Shown: positions 47,201-59,800 of the stretch, piece by piece | Position numbering within the stretch: the first letter of the stretch is position 1 | Layout of the letters: every line of letters begins with the position of its first letter | Assembly (NCBI RefSeq): GCF_029227915.1 | Contig: NC_079882.1 | Location: 19,046,501-19,110,500 of the forward strand | Reading direction: 5' to 3' | Length of the DNA: 64,000 nt | DNA from: Hydractinia symbiolongicarpus | Lineage: Eukaryota; Cnidaria; Hydrozoa; Anthoathecata; Hydractiniidae | Program-made: the position numbers and the translations under genes | Notes under the pieces: generated by a model | Database searches by the model: none | What the model saw: the letters and a program-made list of their open reading frames with translations, nothing else | What the model was told of the DNA's origin: nothing

Positions 47201-49052
47201 ATTTTTATTATCTTTTCTGTCCAAGCAAGATGATATGACTGTATAGTATACGACATATTATGAATAACGGACCACGAAGCTTGCTAATATTACGTTAATG
47301 TTCTCCATATTCCTTAAAATTAAAATCTTAAAAAAGCCTATACGTCGTCGAACCTAGGCTTCTTAGTTTGTTTGTTTATCAAGTTGATAATTTCAAAAAA
47401 GCTAAACTTCTTCAAGCAATGTTTTTGACCACTTCTTCCTTGACACAAAGGTTTTTAAAGAATTTTTGAATTTGAATACTTTTGGCGGACTAATTTCCAG
47501 ATCGAAATGACCAAGAATCAGTCAAATTCAATGATTATATTTTTTTCTCTCATTTGAATATTTTCTCTGCGTTGGCTTTAAATAATAAAATACACAAAGG
47601 TTAAAAATTCAGGTATCATATCATATTACATATCTCAGCGTAAATGTCTTACAACCTGATTCTGTGGCTTGTACTCTCACATTACCAATACTCATAACCT
47701 GTTTCTTGTCATAGTGTTTTTTTTCTTCTGATTCTTATAGCACTAGTTTATTTTGATATATGTTCATCAGTGAAACACAAAGTACTTGTGTTTGATTTGA
47801 AAAATGCCGCACCAGCAGTCTCCAACCATACCTTTTTAAGAACTTTTAGAAAAACAAAATAAAGCAGTCTTTAACTTCACCTTCAGGGAATCTTGTATCT
47901 TTCGAAATTAGGAGATGAATGAGGTTGGGTGGTCTTGTATACAAGTAAGATAACTACTTATACACTCTCCGTTTTAACATTTAGGTTAGAGATTTTGCTT
48001 TAGAGTAAAAATTTAACATTTTTTCTGATTTTACTAAAGTGTATAACTCAGGTAAAAAAATGCAGTAAAAGCTTGTCCATTGCTTAACTGTATTTCGTGT
48101 AAGTCACTAAAGTCGCATTTCAATGGTCTATTTCGCAGTTATCTTTACCGCTTAAAGTTTGGTTTCCATTATTATGAAAATTGTTGAGCAACAAACAATC
48201 GTCGTTACGACTTTACTGGAAACAGATGTTGTACAACAAAGCAATGTAAGAGATGTTGTACAATAAATGTTGTAGAGACAGAATTTTTTCTATTTCTACA
48301 ACAATTACACAACATCTCTTGTACGCCAGTTACGGACTTAATTGGAAACCGAGCTTAAAACGTCATGTGAAAGTAAAGCTTCCCACATGCGGTGACGAAA
48401 ACTGTAATATAAATCTCTTAATAGCAGCTTCATAATGTCGCCGTGTGTTTTGATAGCAACAAAATCAACTTCCGTCATTGTCTTCCGTCATTCGTACATA
48501 ATACTATACAACCAAACAAAGAGAATATTCAGAATATATTTAACATATATTCTATAAAGAAGCTATAGTAAGTTTAGTAAAATCTGTCAAAACTTGAAAA
48601 TATTATCAGACATAATATTTTATTATGCGCATCACTATTTCAAACAGACATAATATTTTACTTACATCGTAAATAAACAATGTGCAGACTTTGTAAATAA
48701 CTTTAGTTGAAAAACATGTACACGATTCGTCTCGTCTTGTAGAGTGTACAAAAAGTCCTTGTTTCACAAAAATATATCTACTCTAATGTTCAGCGATAGC
48801 CTAATAGTAAAATCAATTCGTTTATAACGACTATTGAAACTTTACAAAGTAAATCTTTTTTATATTATAAAAAAATATTTGTCACTGGATCTGAGTGACT
48901 ATGATTCAATCAAATTGTAAGATACAATCACCACAATAAACGCATCACTATCTAGAGGCGATTAAGACATAATAGGAACTAATTAACTAAGATACCTTAT
49001 TCATTGCTAACGTATTCTTCGTACTTAGCTTCTCTGTTTTTCCGGCGGCCAT
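32202..49052 (-). CDS. CAP-Gly protein with MTUS1/ATIP-like coiled coil (12 exons)
   Basis: Coding exons in transcript order: 48996-49052, 41964-43092, 36604-37136, 36257-36386, 35076-35234, 34937-34992, 34584-34689, 34208-34281, 34040-34132, 33363-33482, 32570-32667, 32202-32490. They sum to 2844 nt (947 residues) with consistent phases. Residues about 51-124 are a CAP-Gly domain (GKWCGIELF; GKHNG in place of canonical GKNDG; GIFIPLQKV). A long Ser/Lys-rich disordered region follows and includes TSKIPRR, an SxIP-type EB1-binding motif in a basic setting. From about residue 395 the protein is coiled coil. Its end (SLIEKFERES, RLSMEKEQLIW, then a Ser/Pro tail) resembles the MTUS1/2 C-terminus. 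There is no CLIP-170 zinc knuckle. The likely role is microtubule plus-end binding. Exons 1-2 and 3-12 could instead be separate genes or promoters, since intron 2 is 4.8 kb and exon 3 holds internal ATGs. Confidence 0.85.
37137..39671. other. Part of intron 2 of the CAP-Gly gene
   Basis: AT-rich intron. An (AT)n run lies near 38817-38832. No exon recognised. Confidence 0.3.
39672..40006. mobile_element. 335-bp PIF/Harbinger-like MITE
   Basis: Long inverted ends of about 50 bp, starting GGGGCCTTTGAAAAAATTTT and containing CGGGTCCCGTTAACGGGATA. They are mirrored at the right by CTAACGGGGCCCGAAAAA and GGCCCC. TTA borders both ends (39669-39671, 40007-40009), the 3-bp duplication expected of this superfamily. 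Confidence 0.75.
40065..40391 (+). mobile_element. tRNA-derived SINE copy lacking its B box
   Basis: Begins GGCGCCGTAGATTAGTGGTT and follows the 12538-12896 copy to the same (TCTA)n tail (40370-40391). Near 40105-40110, however, GTGTGGGA runs straight into TTCAACATGG, where the other copy has about 29 more bases that include the B box. Confidence 0.85.
41457..41472. repeat. Solitary end of the CTCGTCCCCAGG foldback family
   Basis: GCCTGGGGATGAGGCTG, one change from the family end. No partner arm recognised nearby. Confidence 0.35.
43093..45490. other. Part of intron 1 of the CAP-Gly gene
   Basis: No exon of matching phase seen. It has a C-rich run near 43471-43490. Confidence 0.3.
45491..45815. 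repeat. Tandem array, about eight copies of a 39-41 bp unit
   Basis: The unit begins GATAGTAGCAACAATACGCG and ends GAGACGCGAATGTTTC. Two length classes differ by a missing TT before ATGAG. The first unit is the most diverged. The unit has runs of open frame on both strands that are by-products of its periodicity. Confidence 0.92.
45871..46053. mobile_element. Possible 183-bp foldback-family MITE
   Basis: CAGCCTCGTCCCC at the left is mirrored by GGGGACGAGGTGG at the right. The ends match the 19344 and 27862 elements, but no target duplication was found. Confidence 0.4.
46054..48995. other. Remainder of intron 1 of the CAP-Gly gene
   Basis: AT-rich. A G-run lies near 46918-46938. No exon or defined element recognised. 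Confidence 0.3.
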
Positions 49053-50833
49053 CTTGGAATCATACAGAAGATATTTCCGTGTTTTCTTTTTCGTTATAAA
49101 AATTGCAAGGTTTTTTTTCTCTCGTGTGTGCAGAACTCGTGTTGAGCACATTAATTCATTGATCGCCGTCGTTTTATTTACACAGAAGCAACGTAACCAT
49201 GGAGACTGGAATGTTTAAACAACCAATTAGAACACGAGTTGAAACAAAGCAAGTCATTGAATGCGTAGTGAAAGATACGGATAATAAAACATTATATAAA
49301 AATTGTTGTTAAAAAAACAACAGTCACTGCTTTATTTACCTATACGTAACAACCTCATACCCAGACTTCATACTGCTGAACCTTATATTATGTGAAAAAA
49401 ATAATAGTACAACATTCCCGCACATACAAAAAACCAAAAAAACTGAGTATCAGTAACATAGATAAGTAATTTCGATTCCAAAAAAACCAATCATATTTAA
49501 CATCAATAAACTATAAAAGAAACCAGACCATATGACTCACAGGCTGAGGACTAAGTGAGAACAGACAAGAACAATTCAATAAAAACCAATAAACAACTAA
49601 AATATTAACTCCATTATGTCTGTGTCATGACAAACATTCAACATCGCATACACACTATAAAAACTCCACACTAAGTTAACATGTTCAATCGCTCGTTCAC
49701 TTTCTCTTTCTTCAGGGAAAACACAATGACATTGCGGTTACACCGTGGGTTGATGGTAGTAAATAAAACGCAAAGTTGTGATACTGTATTTAAGTTTAAT
49801 TGCCACAACGAGGTTAATTAGTTTCATCGACCACATTTGGCAGTTAAACTTCGCCGATTACTAACGCCGAGGAAGTCACCTTTGTGTCCAAACCTTTCGT
49901 GCGAACTGTTTTTATACAATCACCTTTCAAAAACAGGAAAGGCTGAGATTAAGTTTAGAATACTAACCATATGACAGCATTGTGATTTTGCTTTGAAACC
50001 AACCACGAGAATTTCCCCTTTTTGTTTAATTATATGGGGTGGTATAGAGCTCTGGAAACAAATTTTATTTCGCTTATAGGAAAATAGTAAATTAACAAAG
50101 AAATTCAAGGGCAAAAATTCTCCAAACGACAGATATTTTTAATTTATAATTATTTTTTTTAACATGTACCAATTTTAGTCACTGTCGTCGTTTACACGTT
50201 CTTCCGGTATTACTTTCGTGTTCAGACCTTGGCATGAAAAAATAAAAACCTGGAAACGATGTTGTGTGAAAAACAATTGCAGAAGCCGATGCTTTTTAAA
50301 TATCCCGCCTTTTACAGAATAACACGCCGTTGTCTCAAATATATATATATATATACAGACCAATCCATACAATATATTTATTCATATAAATTCATATAAT
50401 GCAAGCAAACAACCTTCAATAACAGACTTCTTTCAATTCTGGAAGCGCAGGGAAATACACGAGGTTAAAAAAACACAAGGAGTATGAAAGCGTTTTTGAA
50501 TTTAACATATGTTATTCGCATTTAACCAAACAGAATTCTGTTAAAAATACCACTAGCTACAACTTGCATAATACATGTATAAAAAACAACTTTTAAATAT
50601 TTTTTTTTTCGTCGATGGTTCTACGACACCAGAAAGCTTTTAAATTGAGCAAATTGAAAACTCTCTTCAGAGATTTCCAGAATGATATCAATAACACACC
50701 GAAAATTTCTCTAGAATATCCGATTTCGCAACTTACTGAACAGATCAATTCTATTAAAACGTATGTTTCCAACAGGGGAATTTGAAAAATAAAATTAAAA
50801 AATGCGAGCTTAAAATTCAAGATTAAAAGAAAT
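49053..50833. other. Region between ALG5 3' end and CAP-Gly gene start
   Basis: Should hold the CAP-Gly gene 5' UTR and promoter and the ALG5 3' UTR. An (AT)n run is at about 50339-50355. No defined promoter element recognised. Confidence 0.3.
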
Positions 50834-53800
50834 CTACACATCAATTACGTTGGGTTGACCACGTGATAACTGCCATGCGCCAATCATGTACCTTGCTCGA
50901 ATCAACAGTAAATCTTTACCCATCTGTAACCAACTGAAGATTGGGACCATTTTGGAACCTGACAAAAATGATATTTCTTATTAGGTATACCTCTACAAAC
51001 AACTTATAACAAAAAATATACGTTTCTTATAAGAACACAGTATATAAGAACATATGACACAGTATATAAGAACATATGACACACAGTATATAAGAACATA
51101 TGACACACAGTATTTAAGAACATATGACACACAGTATATAAGAACATATGACACACAGTATATAAGAACATATGACACACAGTATATAAGAACATATGGC
51201 ACACAGTATATGAGAACTTATGGCTTCAGAGGCCCAAACTATGAACATGTTAAGAAATTTTATCCCTGACATTACCAAGAACGACAAAAATGCTCCTTTA
51301 AACTTTAAAAATAACAAAATGTAAGGAAAATTAGAAACGATATAAGAACATTATGAGGCTTTAAATTAAAAGGCTTCAATTAAGTCAAATGTTCTTATAC
51401 AAAAACGTGTATTTCATGTCCACTTAAATGACACCTAATAACTCTTCTTAAAACATTCATAAGAACACAACGTTTTTTAGGCTTAAATCTCTTTAATAAT
51501 AGCCGTCGTCTGTCTGTCTGTGTGTCCGCGAAAGTCGTGTCCCGTAACGGAAACACGAATTTTTTTAAATGCGCATCAACACCAAATGCGATATATTTCT
51601 GTCCACTTTGTTGCAACGGATTAATTTAAAGGACGGGCGACGCCGTGTATTTTTCCACGGGCTAACGACTATTTACTATAAAAATAAGGATACGCTGGGT
51701 AAGATGGCGGGACTAAGTTTAGCAGATATTCTATTTCTGCATGATTTAAAAGTGACAAGATTTGTGTGCAACGTAACAAGAAAAAAAATTCGCGATGCGC
51801 AATGTAAAGTGTATTTTTCAGATGCTTTATGGTCACGTGACCAAACCGCCACAAGAAGTGCAGCGATGCGTTGCTATACAGCTTGGAGAAAAGAAAACTA
51901 CCTGCTTATTTCAAAATGCATAAGGGAAGGAGATTGCGTAACTTTTTTCTTAAGAATGGTATAAATGGTAAAATTAGTCAAAAAAGCCTTCCAGATTTCA
52001 CAGTTAGCAGAAACTAATAAAAGTCGACTTACCGTCTATTTCTTGCCAGTTGACAGCTTTCTCTGCCACTGGAATACCTAAACACTGGGCTATGTAGAGG
52101 AGCTCAACGTCAAACGCCCTAAAAAAAAGTTTCACATGCAGAAAAATCACACATAGTTTTCCCCACATTATACTTTTTTGCAGGAAACTTAAGTCTTAAT
52201 TCTTGAGTTGGGTTCCTACTTTGGTTTACTGATAAAATAGATAAAAAAAATTCAAAGACAGTTAACGGCTTTAATTAACTAATTTAATTAACTAAGTAAA
52301 CGGTGAATCTATATTTGTCGTATGGAGGATAATGAGATAAAAATCCTTTTTGTATAAGAAACACAATGTTTTTTAACTTGACGCCGAAATTATGGATACC
52401 AACTGCTCCCTCTCAAAATATTTAGAACATTAGAAAAGTATATTGATAGATTGACATCTTTCTTACTGAAAAGCATTTTAAGGGCAGAAAACAAGAGCCT
52501 GATAAATTGTCAGAAAATCTTTTTTAAAGTTAAGAAACATCCAGCAAACTTAAACTGTATGTTTCTTATAAAAAAAATGTGTAGACAATTTTGCAGGTTT
52601 GCAGCATCTAGATATACCAAAAGGTACAATATTACTGTTTTATCGGATGTTGTCCGTTGTTGTAGAAAATAAATTCAAAATTCTTTTGCGTGTAACTAAC
52701 TAATAGTGTTTCATCTTGTATGTGCCTAATTCATATCCTTATTTATATTTATTTAATTTTTATTATTTTTTATTTATACATTTATTTTTTATTTGTTTAT
52801 TTTATTTATATATATTCACTTTGATATGATGAAAATCTTTACACGTGCAAAGCGCAAACGCACGGGAAATACCGAGGCATGTACACAGACAGGAAGGCAC
52901 GTAACGCCTAATTGAACGGTTTCTTCATCACACAGACCTATGATTATGCTTACTGCATGTAATAAAATCAATAAATATGTAACTAACTTACACATGCTTT
53001 TAATTTTTATTGAACCGGGATAAGTCTGATTTTTTGAAAAGAGCAAAAACGTTTATGATGCATGTCGGAAAAGCTCCATTAGTGTAAAAGATATATTCGT
53101 AAAACAAAAAAGGAGCAAGCTATCTGAAGCCACAGTAGATATCAGATGTTGCGGTTTAGTTCCTTGCTCCGACAATCATTTTGAAATAGTGTTGTCTTTT
53201 CACGTTTATATGTTTCATTCATTGGTAAAAAACTGTGACGGATATGAAAAATATCGGTCGTTAAAACCACGAACAAAGTGGTTATCTTTTAATTATCATA
53301 ATTTCTTGTTGCAGTTTCTATTTGTCACAGTACAAAGATCTTCAACTATCCTGAGAATATTGTACATCAGTTGCCATGGCAACGCAAAATAACAATCAAC
53401 AGAACGCACACATACGAATTGCTAACTAAGACGTGAATTCTGATGAAAGCTAAGAGAGAGAGAGAGAGAGAGAGAAGACTTTGACATTGCAGTACTGACA
53501 TTAAGCCGTATGTGTCCAACAGACGAGTATGAGTGTATAATGGCTATTACCTCAAACTGCTTAGAAAACAACGACAACGACACAAGTTTTCAAGGTAAAA
53601 ATACAAAAACGACAGGAAGTATATTTCGATCACCAAAAGTAACGCCACTATTTACGGACAGCCAAGATGTTACTTTTTTAAAGGCTAGGAATTCCTCTCC
53701 AACCAACAACCGCCCACGTACGCCCAAATATAAATCGGGCGTTAGCATTCAAACAACGATCACACGGGTGACATCACCATATATGCGACGGACATTTACC

Positions 53801-56800
53801 GAAGACTTTGTACAACTTCTTGTGGAATGTCATGGTTTACCGAAATGCGATCTGTTTAGTAAAACCGACCCGTTATGTGTTCTACTCGTCAAAAGGTACG
53901 GACAGTGGATTGAATATGGGCGCACAGAAACCATTATGAACTGTCACGATCCAAAGTTTGTTGAAACTTTTAAAATCGACAGAAATCGTCCGGAAAATGA
54001 GATGATCAAATTCGCCTTGTACGACAGTAAAAATATGCACACAAAAGACTTAACACGCTGCCAATACATCGGCTCGTGTGTGACCGACATCCGTTCTTTA
54101 GTGGAAGATGAACAAGCCGAGATTGAGCTTCAGTCTGAAGAGAACAGTTCCGTAGGGAAGATTTGTGTGTGGGCGATAAAGCTGAAAGGAGAACTCAACA
54201 ATAAAAAGCAAATTCACGTAACGATTGGCGCCAGCAAACTTGTCAAGAAAGGGTTGTTCAATCGAATAGATGCTTTCTTTGAGATCAGTAGAGAGGTAAA
54301 AGAAAGCTTTTTTCACCCGATATATCGTTCCGAAATGATCATCAAGAATAACAACCCCCGATGGAGAACAATCCCTCTAACGCTGGAGCAGTTGTGCAAC
54401 GGCAACCTTAACTCTCCCTTCCTGGTCACCATATACAATTACAACCCGAAAGGTGATCACGAGCTACTCGGGAGAATAGAGATGAACACGAACGAATTAT
54501 TAAACGTGTCTGGGACGGTTAAGAAAATACCAATGAAGAAATTATCGTCCAATCAACGAACAATAACAAGTAAAAAGACAGACAAAAAAAAATACGATTC
54601 CTCCGCTCCTGCTGTTCATATCTACCAAGTTAAAATGAACGCAGTCTATTCACTTACTGATTACATAAATGGAGGAGTGCACTTAAATTGTTCCATCGCT
54701 GTTGATTTTACTTTATCGAACGGTGACCCCTTTGATCAATCGTCCTTGCACTTTTTAGACGAAAACTCTAAGAACGAATACGTGAACGCTCTACAACAAG
54801 TTGGCGCATGGATGGCACACTATACTAAAAATATACAACTTTATGGATTCGGAGCGATTTTCGATGAATACGAAGAAGCAGATTGTGTGAATGATAAAAC
54901 AAAAGACGAGGAAAATGTAAATTATTGCTTCAAAATAAACAGTTCCATCCAACATCAGAATACCATAGAGGAGGTGGTTCAAAGTTATAAAAACATTCTA
55001 CCGAAAGTGAAACCCAGTGGACCAACTTACTTCAAAAAAATATTAAAATACATGTTGTGTGATTTAGACTATGGTGAAAACATGTTTTTGCTAGCGGTAC
55101 TCATTACAGACGGAATTCCCAACGACGAAGAGAAACTTAAGAAATATCTATTGAGTATGAATGATAAAGCCGTTCTCATTGTTATGATCGGTGTGGGCCC
55201 GTGCAATTTTAACGCAACAAAAGACCTCGTACATTTTATTAACAAAAAAACAGAGCGTAAGTTGGTCCTGTTTTTATCCCTATTAAAACATTTACACACT
55301 TCAGCGGATATCAAAGAGTTGTACGTGAAAATATCCAAAACAATAGTCAATTATTTCACGAGCAGGAATTTTCAACCAAAAGTTTCCGATATATCCGAAA
55401 GTGATTATATGCAAAACGAGTCGGAAATGGAATCGGATGCGAATCGAAACTATAATTTGTGTTGTCCGACATGTGGTTCACAGGCGAATTTACCCAGATT
55501 ATAAATTTAATAAAATTAATTAACTAGAATAGAAAATTTTATCTGTATAGCAAAACAGTTTACTAATGCTCTTTTTCTTTCTTTTTTGGGTCACTATCAC
55601 TTGTGGAGAGACTTTGGAAAATTATGCCGTATGGATGGAAATTATATCAGGGGGACAAGGGATACGGAAAAGTCTATAAAAATATTTTTTATACCATCTC
55701 TCCACATGTAGACTTGAAAACAATGTTAGCGCTGCTTTTCTCGTAAACAATTTAAATCCACACTAAATAAAAAAACGTGATTGACAAGCTTCAAACACAT
55801 CACACACCAAACCATTTTAGTTTTTAAATATAATCAACTTCTGCTAGTTTTTCACTGAACGTCAACACAGCGTTCACAGAGTTTCTTAAAAATAATTTTA
55901 CAAGTTTAAAAAACAGCTCACCTGTGTATCTTCTACACCTTTAACACAGAAGAAATATACAATGAAGTGAAAACCATACATCAATAGATTCCTTATAAAT
56001 GTTCTCTAAAATTCAAATTTAAAAAATAAAAAGTACAAGAACAACACCAATTGGTTTTTGATTTTGTTTGCTTGTTTTCCAAATATTGCAAATTGCCGCT
56101 CTAATTTCATATATAACGGATGAAAAATAAACAATTATTCTCACTAAAGCCCTTTAAAAGAATTCTGTATGTTAAACTAAATAAACTTCGAATTTCCACA
56201 CAGAGTAAAAATAATTTATTTAAGTAATGATCAAGCTTTATAAATCTAATCATTCACAGTGACCAATAAAATACCATCCTTTGATTTAAATGATCTCTGC
56301 ATTTGAAGGATGTCTTAAATAAACTCCTTGCCTAAATTGACAGTATAATAAATGATCTCTTGTTTAAATGACCGTTCCAGTATCTTGTTTCTCCATATGT
56401 TATACCCCCCTCCCCCCTCTCTTAAAAGTATAAACCTACTTGTGCTACTGCGTCATCCTTTAAATGTGCTCTTGAACCAACAGAGACAGCCATATTGTTT
56501 TTACCCTCATGTAATTCATCCAACCCTTCCTCTACACGGTCCAGATCGGAGAATTTAGTTGCTCCGTCAGCATCAACAAATAATATTTTAGAGCCTCTAC
56601 TGCAAAATACTCCCTGAAGAAGTAAAAGAACAAAACGGCATCACTACTTGTCACTGATACAATTACGGTTTACCATCATCCGGAAATATTACAATTATCA
56701 AACACTACAATTATCAAAAAGCCAGGGTAAACACATAATTAGACTACAATAGCTTAACTCGGCTAGTTAGGCGGCACACTATAGACTAACTAGGTAATTT

Positions 56801-59800
56801 GTAACCTCATTGGGCTATGGAAAACACTTTTAAGAAAAAAAAATTCAGCGATTTTTAGGTTAGAATGGATAGCCTATGTGACCTTAAATTTCAAACTGTT
56901 TTTGGACATGTGGAGTAAAAACTGGCATATATTTGAGAAAATGTTACAAATAATAATTGCAAAAAGTGATAATCAATTTACTTGTTATCTACAACTTTCT
57001 GAGATAGCATGTTAATCACTTCCCTGTCACCAAAACTGATATGCATGGGGGTGTTAGCAGACCCATTACAAGAAATATTAATTTAACCAAGATTTTTTTT
57101 AACCGACGTTATACACCACCTGACATGCTTTTGTAACTAAAACATTCTTGTTTAAAAGTTATCCTCAAAAAAACACTTTTTATCATTTGTAAATTTACAG
57201 CATTGTTGGCTGATTTATTTGAACATGTTCGTGTACAATTAGGTAATATGACACTTATTTAGGTCACGGATTATCTGCCACATTTATTATTTTTCATGTA
57301 AAAATTCCATTATTTGAAACAACAAAGTCACTCTCAGGGAAATTTGGTTGGGTAATTTTATGAACAACATAGATATCGCCTTTTTAGGCGTTTACCCTGA
57401 ATGTGAAAGTGCCATAAGCATACTTGACAGATAACAGCACGAGCACCTTAGCAACCTTAACCATGCAATGAAGTTATAGAGACCATTACTTTACTTTAAA
57501 TTATATTTCCTATCTTACTTTCACTTACCATTCTCACAGCTCCACCTTTTCCCCTATTCTTTTCAAATGTTAACACTCTTATTTTTTCTGTTCCATATTT
57601 TTTAACATACTCTAGTCCCACCTGGAAAAAAAATTGAATTTTCATTATCAGATGTGAATTACGGACCTTGCAAAGTTATATTTTATCATTATGAAACAGC
57701 ACACTTACATGTTTAAGTGACTATATCACAGAAGTTTATTTTTAACATAAAGAAAAAAAGCTCAAACAGCTTACTTTAGTGGTGCCATCTTTACTGCCAT
57801 CATCAACAATTATGATTTCGTATGTAAAGGATCCTTCCTTTTTCTAAATGTGTAAACACAAGTGTTTGCACACATTCTTATATAAAATAAAGCGAGCATT
57901 GTTTTAACATGATGTAAATTATCAAAATTAACACAATTGACTATATGTTACAGAGCCCTTCAAGTTCGCGTTGAGGTAACATTGCAGATGTGATATGTCA
58001 TGCTTCACATTGGCAAACTTGTGCTATATGTGGGCAATTTATATTTTTAGTTATACTCCCATACATGAACAACAGTTAAATTAAGAGAAAGAAGAATGAA
58101 ACTTTTGTAAGTTCAAGTTACTTCCAACTTATAAACCACATTGGCAAATATTTACATACATGAATCAATAATTGTCAATACAGGCATTCACCCCGGCAAT
58201 TGTTATGTTTCAACGTGAATAAAGCTTGTTAAATGATAGTTAACTAACACAAAGGAATTATACATTAGACTATATAGCTGGGTAGAGCTACAACCCTGGA
58301 AATAATATTTAAGATTTGTCTGTTTTTCAGCTCTTTTTGAAATGAATAAACAGCATCACTTGGCCAGTGCTTTGCAGCTAGTAGACTGCAAAGGTTCTAC
58401 TTTAGCTAAGGTGTAGGCTGAGTAACCATTGTCAAAAGTGCGCTATTGGCACTTTCTACGATGGCTGTTTTATGGAACAATCCACTCCATTACATAAAAA
58501 AGACCTAAATATTTTAAATTGGGGCACGCTGACATTAGCAAAAAATAGCACCCTTTAACATTTTTGAACCAAATAACCTAAGATCCCAAGTCTGCCGTTA
58601 ACATTATTAAGTGAACATTGACAAGTGAACATGGACAAGTGAACATGGACAAGTGAACATGGACGAGTAAACTTGGACAACTTCACAGTGCTCTTTAGTT
58701 AGATAGAAATGGCTTTCTTAATTGCTTGTGGTAGTGATCTTAGAAATCCTGCATTTTTACCCAATATATTATGTCTAGGGTTGTAGCTAACTTTAAAAAT
58801 TCTAGAAAATATTATTCTTGTTGCTTTGTTTAAAAATTTTGTGTTTTGTTGCAGATAAAATAGGCAAGGTGTTGGTGTTTATCATATGCTGAAATTAATG
58901 TGATTTTTCCATAATGAGAAATATTGGTGATGGATGATGATGATGATAATGATGGCCTGTTTAAACTAATTTTCACACATATTAGCTTTCTTACAGCAAA
59001 AAAATCTGAACAGATTATTTTTCGCAAAATGACAATATATACATTAATTTTATGATGTATTAATTTTCAATTCCCAATTTATAATTTTAGTGCAAAGCGT
59101 GCCACACATAATTTCTGAGCTAAATTTAATAGCTAACTTTTTAGCAGTTAATATGTGCAAAAATTGGTCTAAATCTATAATAATACAAAAGTTGTGTCCA
59201 TCTCTGACAAAAAGTGGATTTCTTCATTTTCCTTTGATATTGCAGAAAAAGTCCAATTTGTTGTTTATCTTTCTGATATCTTTATGATATGGCACAACAT
59301 CAATGCATTTAGACTGACATTAATGTGATTAATAAGATTGTTGAAGCCATTGCATTGCAGGTATAACTTTGAGACCAAATAACTTGGAAACAAGGCGATG
59401 ACGTCAGTTATTCTTCACCTCAGGGGCTACTAGGGACAACCTGGAAACAAATTGGGTAAGTTTTCCAAACCTGGGTATGTGAGTCCGTTCGGGAATGGAT
59501 GGTTGATGAAGTCATCAGAGGCAACAGCAAATTTTTTTATATGTTTGTAAAACTTTGCTGCCGTCATTAAAATTTAAGTGACAGTTCTCTTTTTCATTGT
59601 AATCCTGCTTAAGTGGATTTTTCAACGGGCCTCATGGACTATAGTAAAGTAATAATAAAACTTTATTATTATAGCTATATTTGTCAGAATTCATCTTGCC
59701 TCTCCTTTTTTCTATTTTGCAATATTATTTGAAAAAAAACAACAACATAAAAGCATTAAAAATAAAACACTGTTAGTGCTATAATTATCAGCATTATCAT

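Noticed and set aside
50993-51317. Open frames repeating YVLIYCVS or QYIRTYDT on both strands
   Set aside because: Produced by a 24-bp tandem repeat, whose length is a multiple of three, so it stays open in several frames.
51569-51964. 131-codon plus-strand frame
   Set aside because: No recognisable domain, intronic, next to simple repeats, and overlapped by an open minus-strand frame; coding is not supported.
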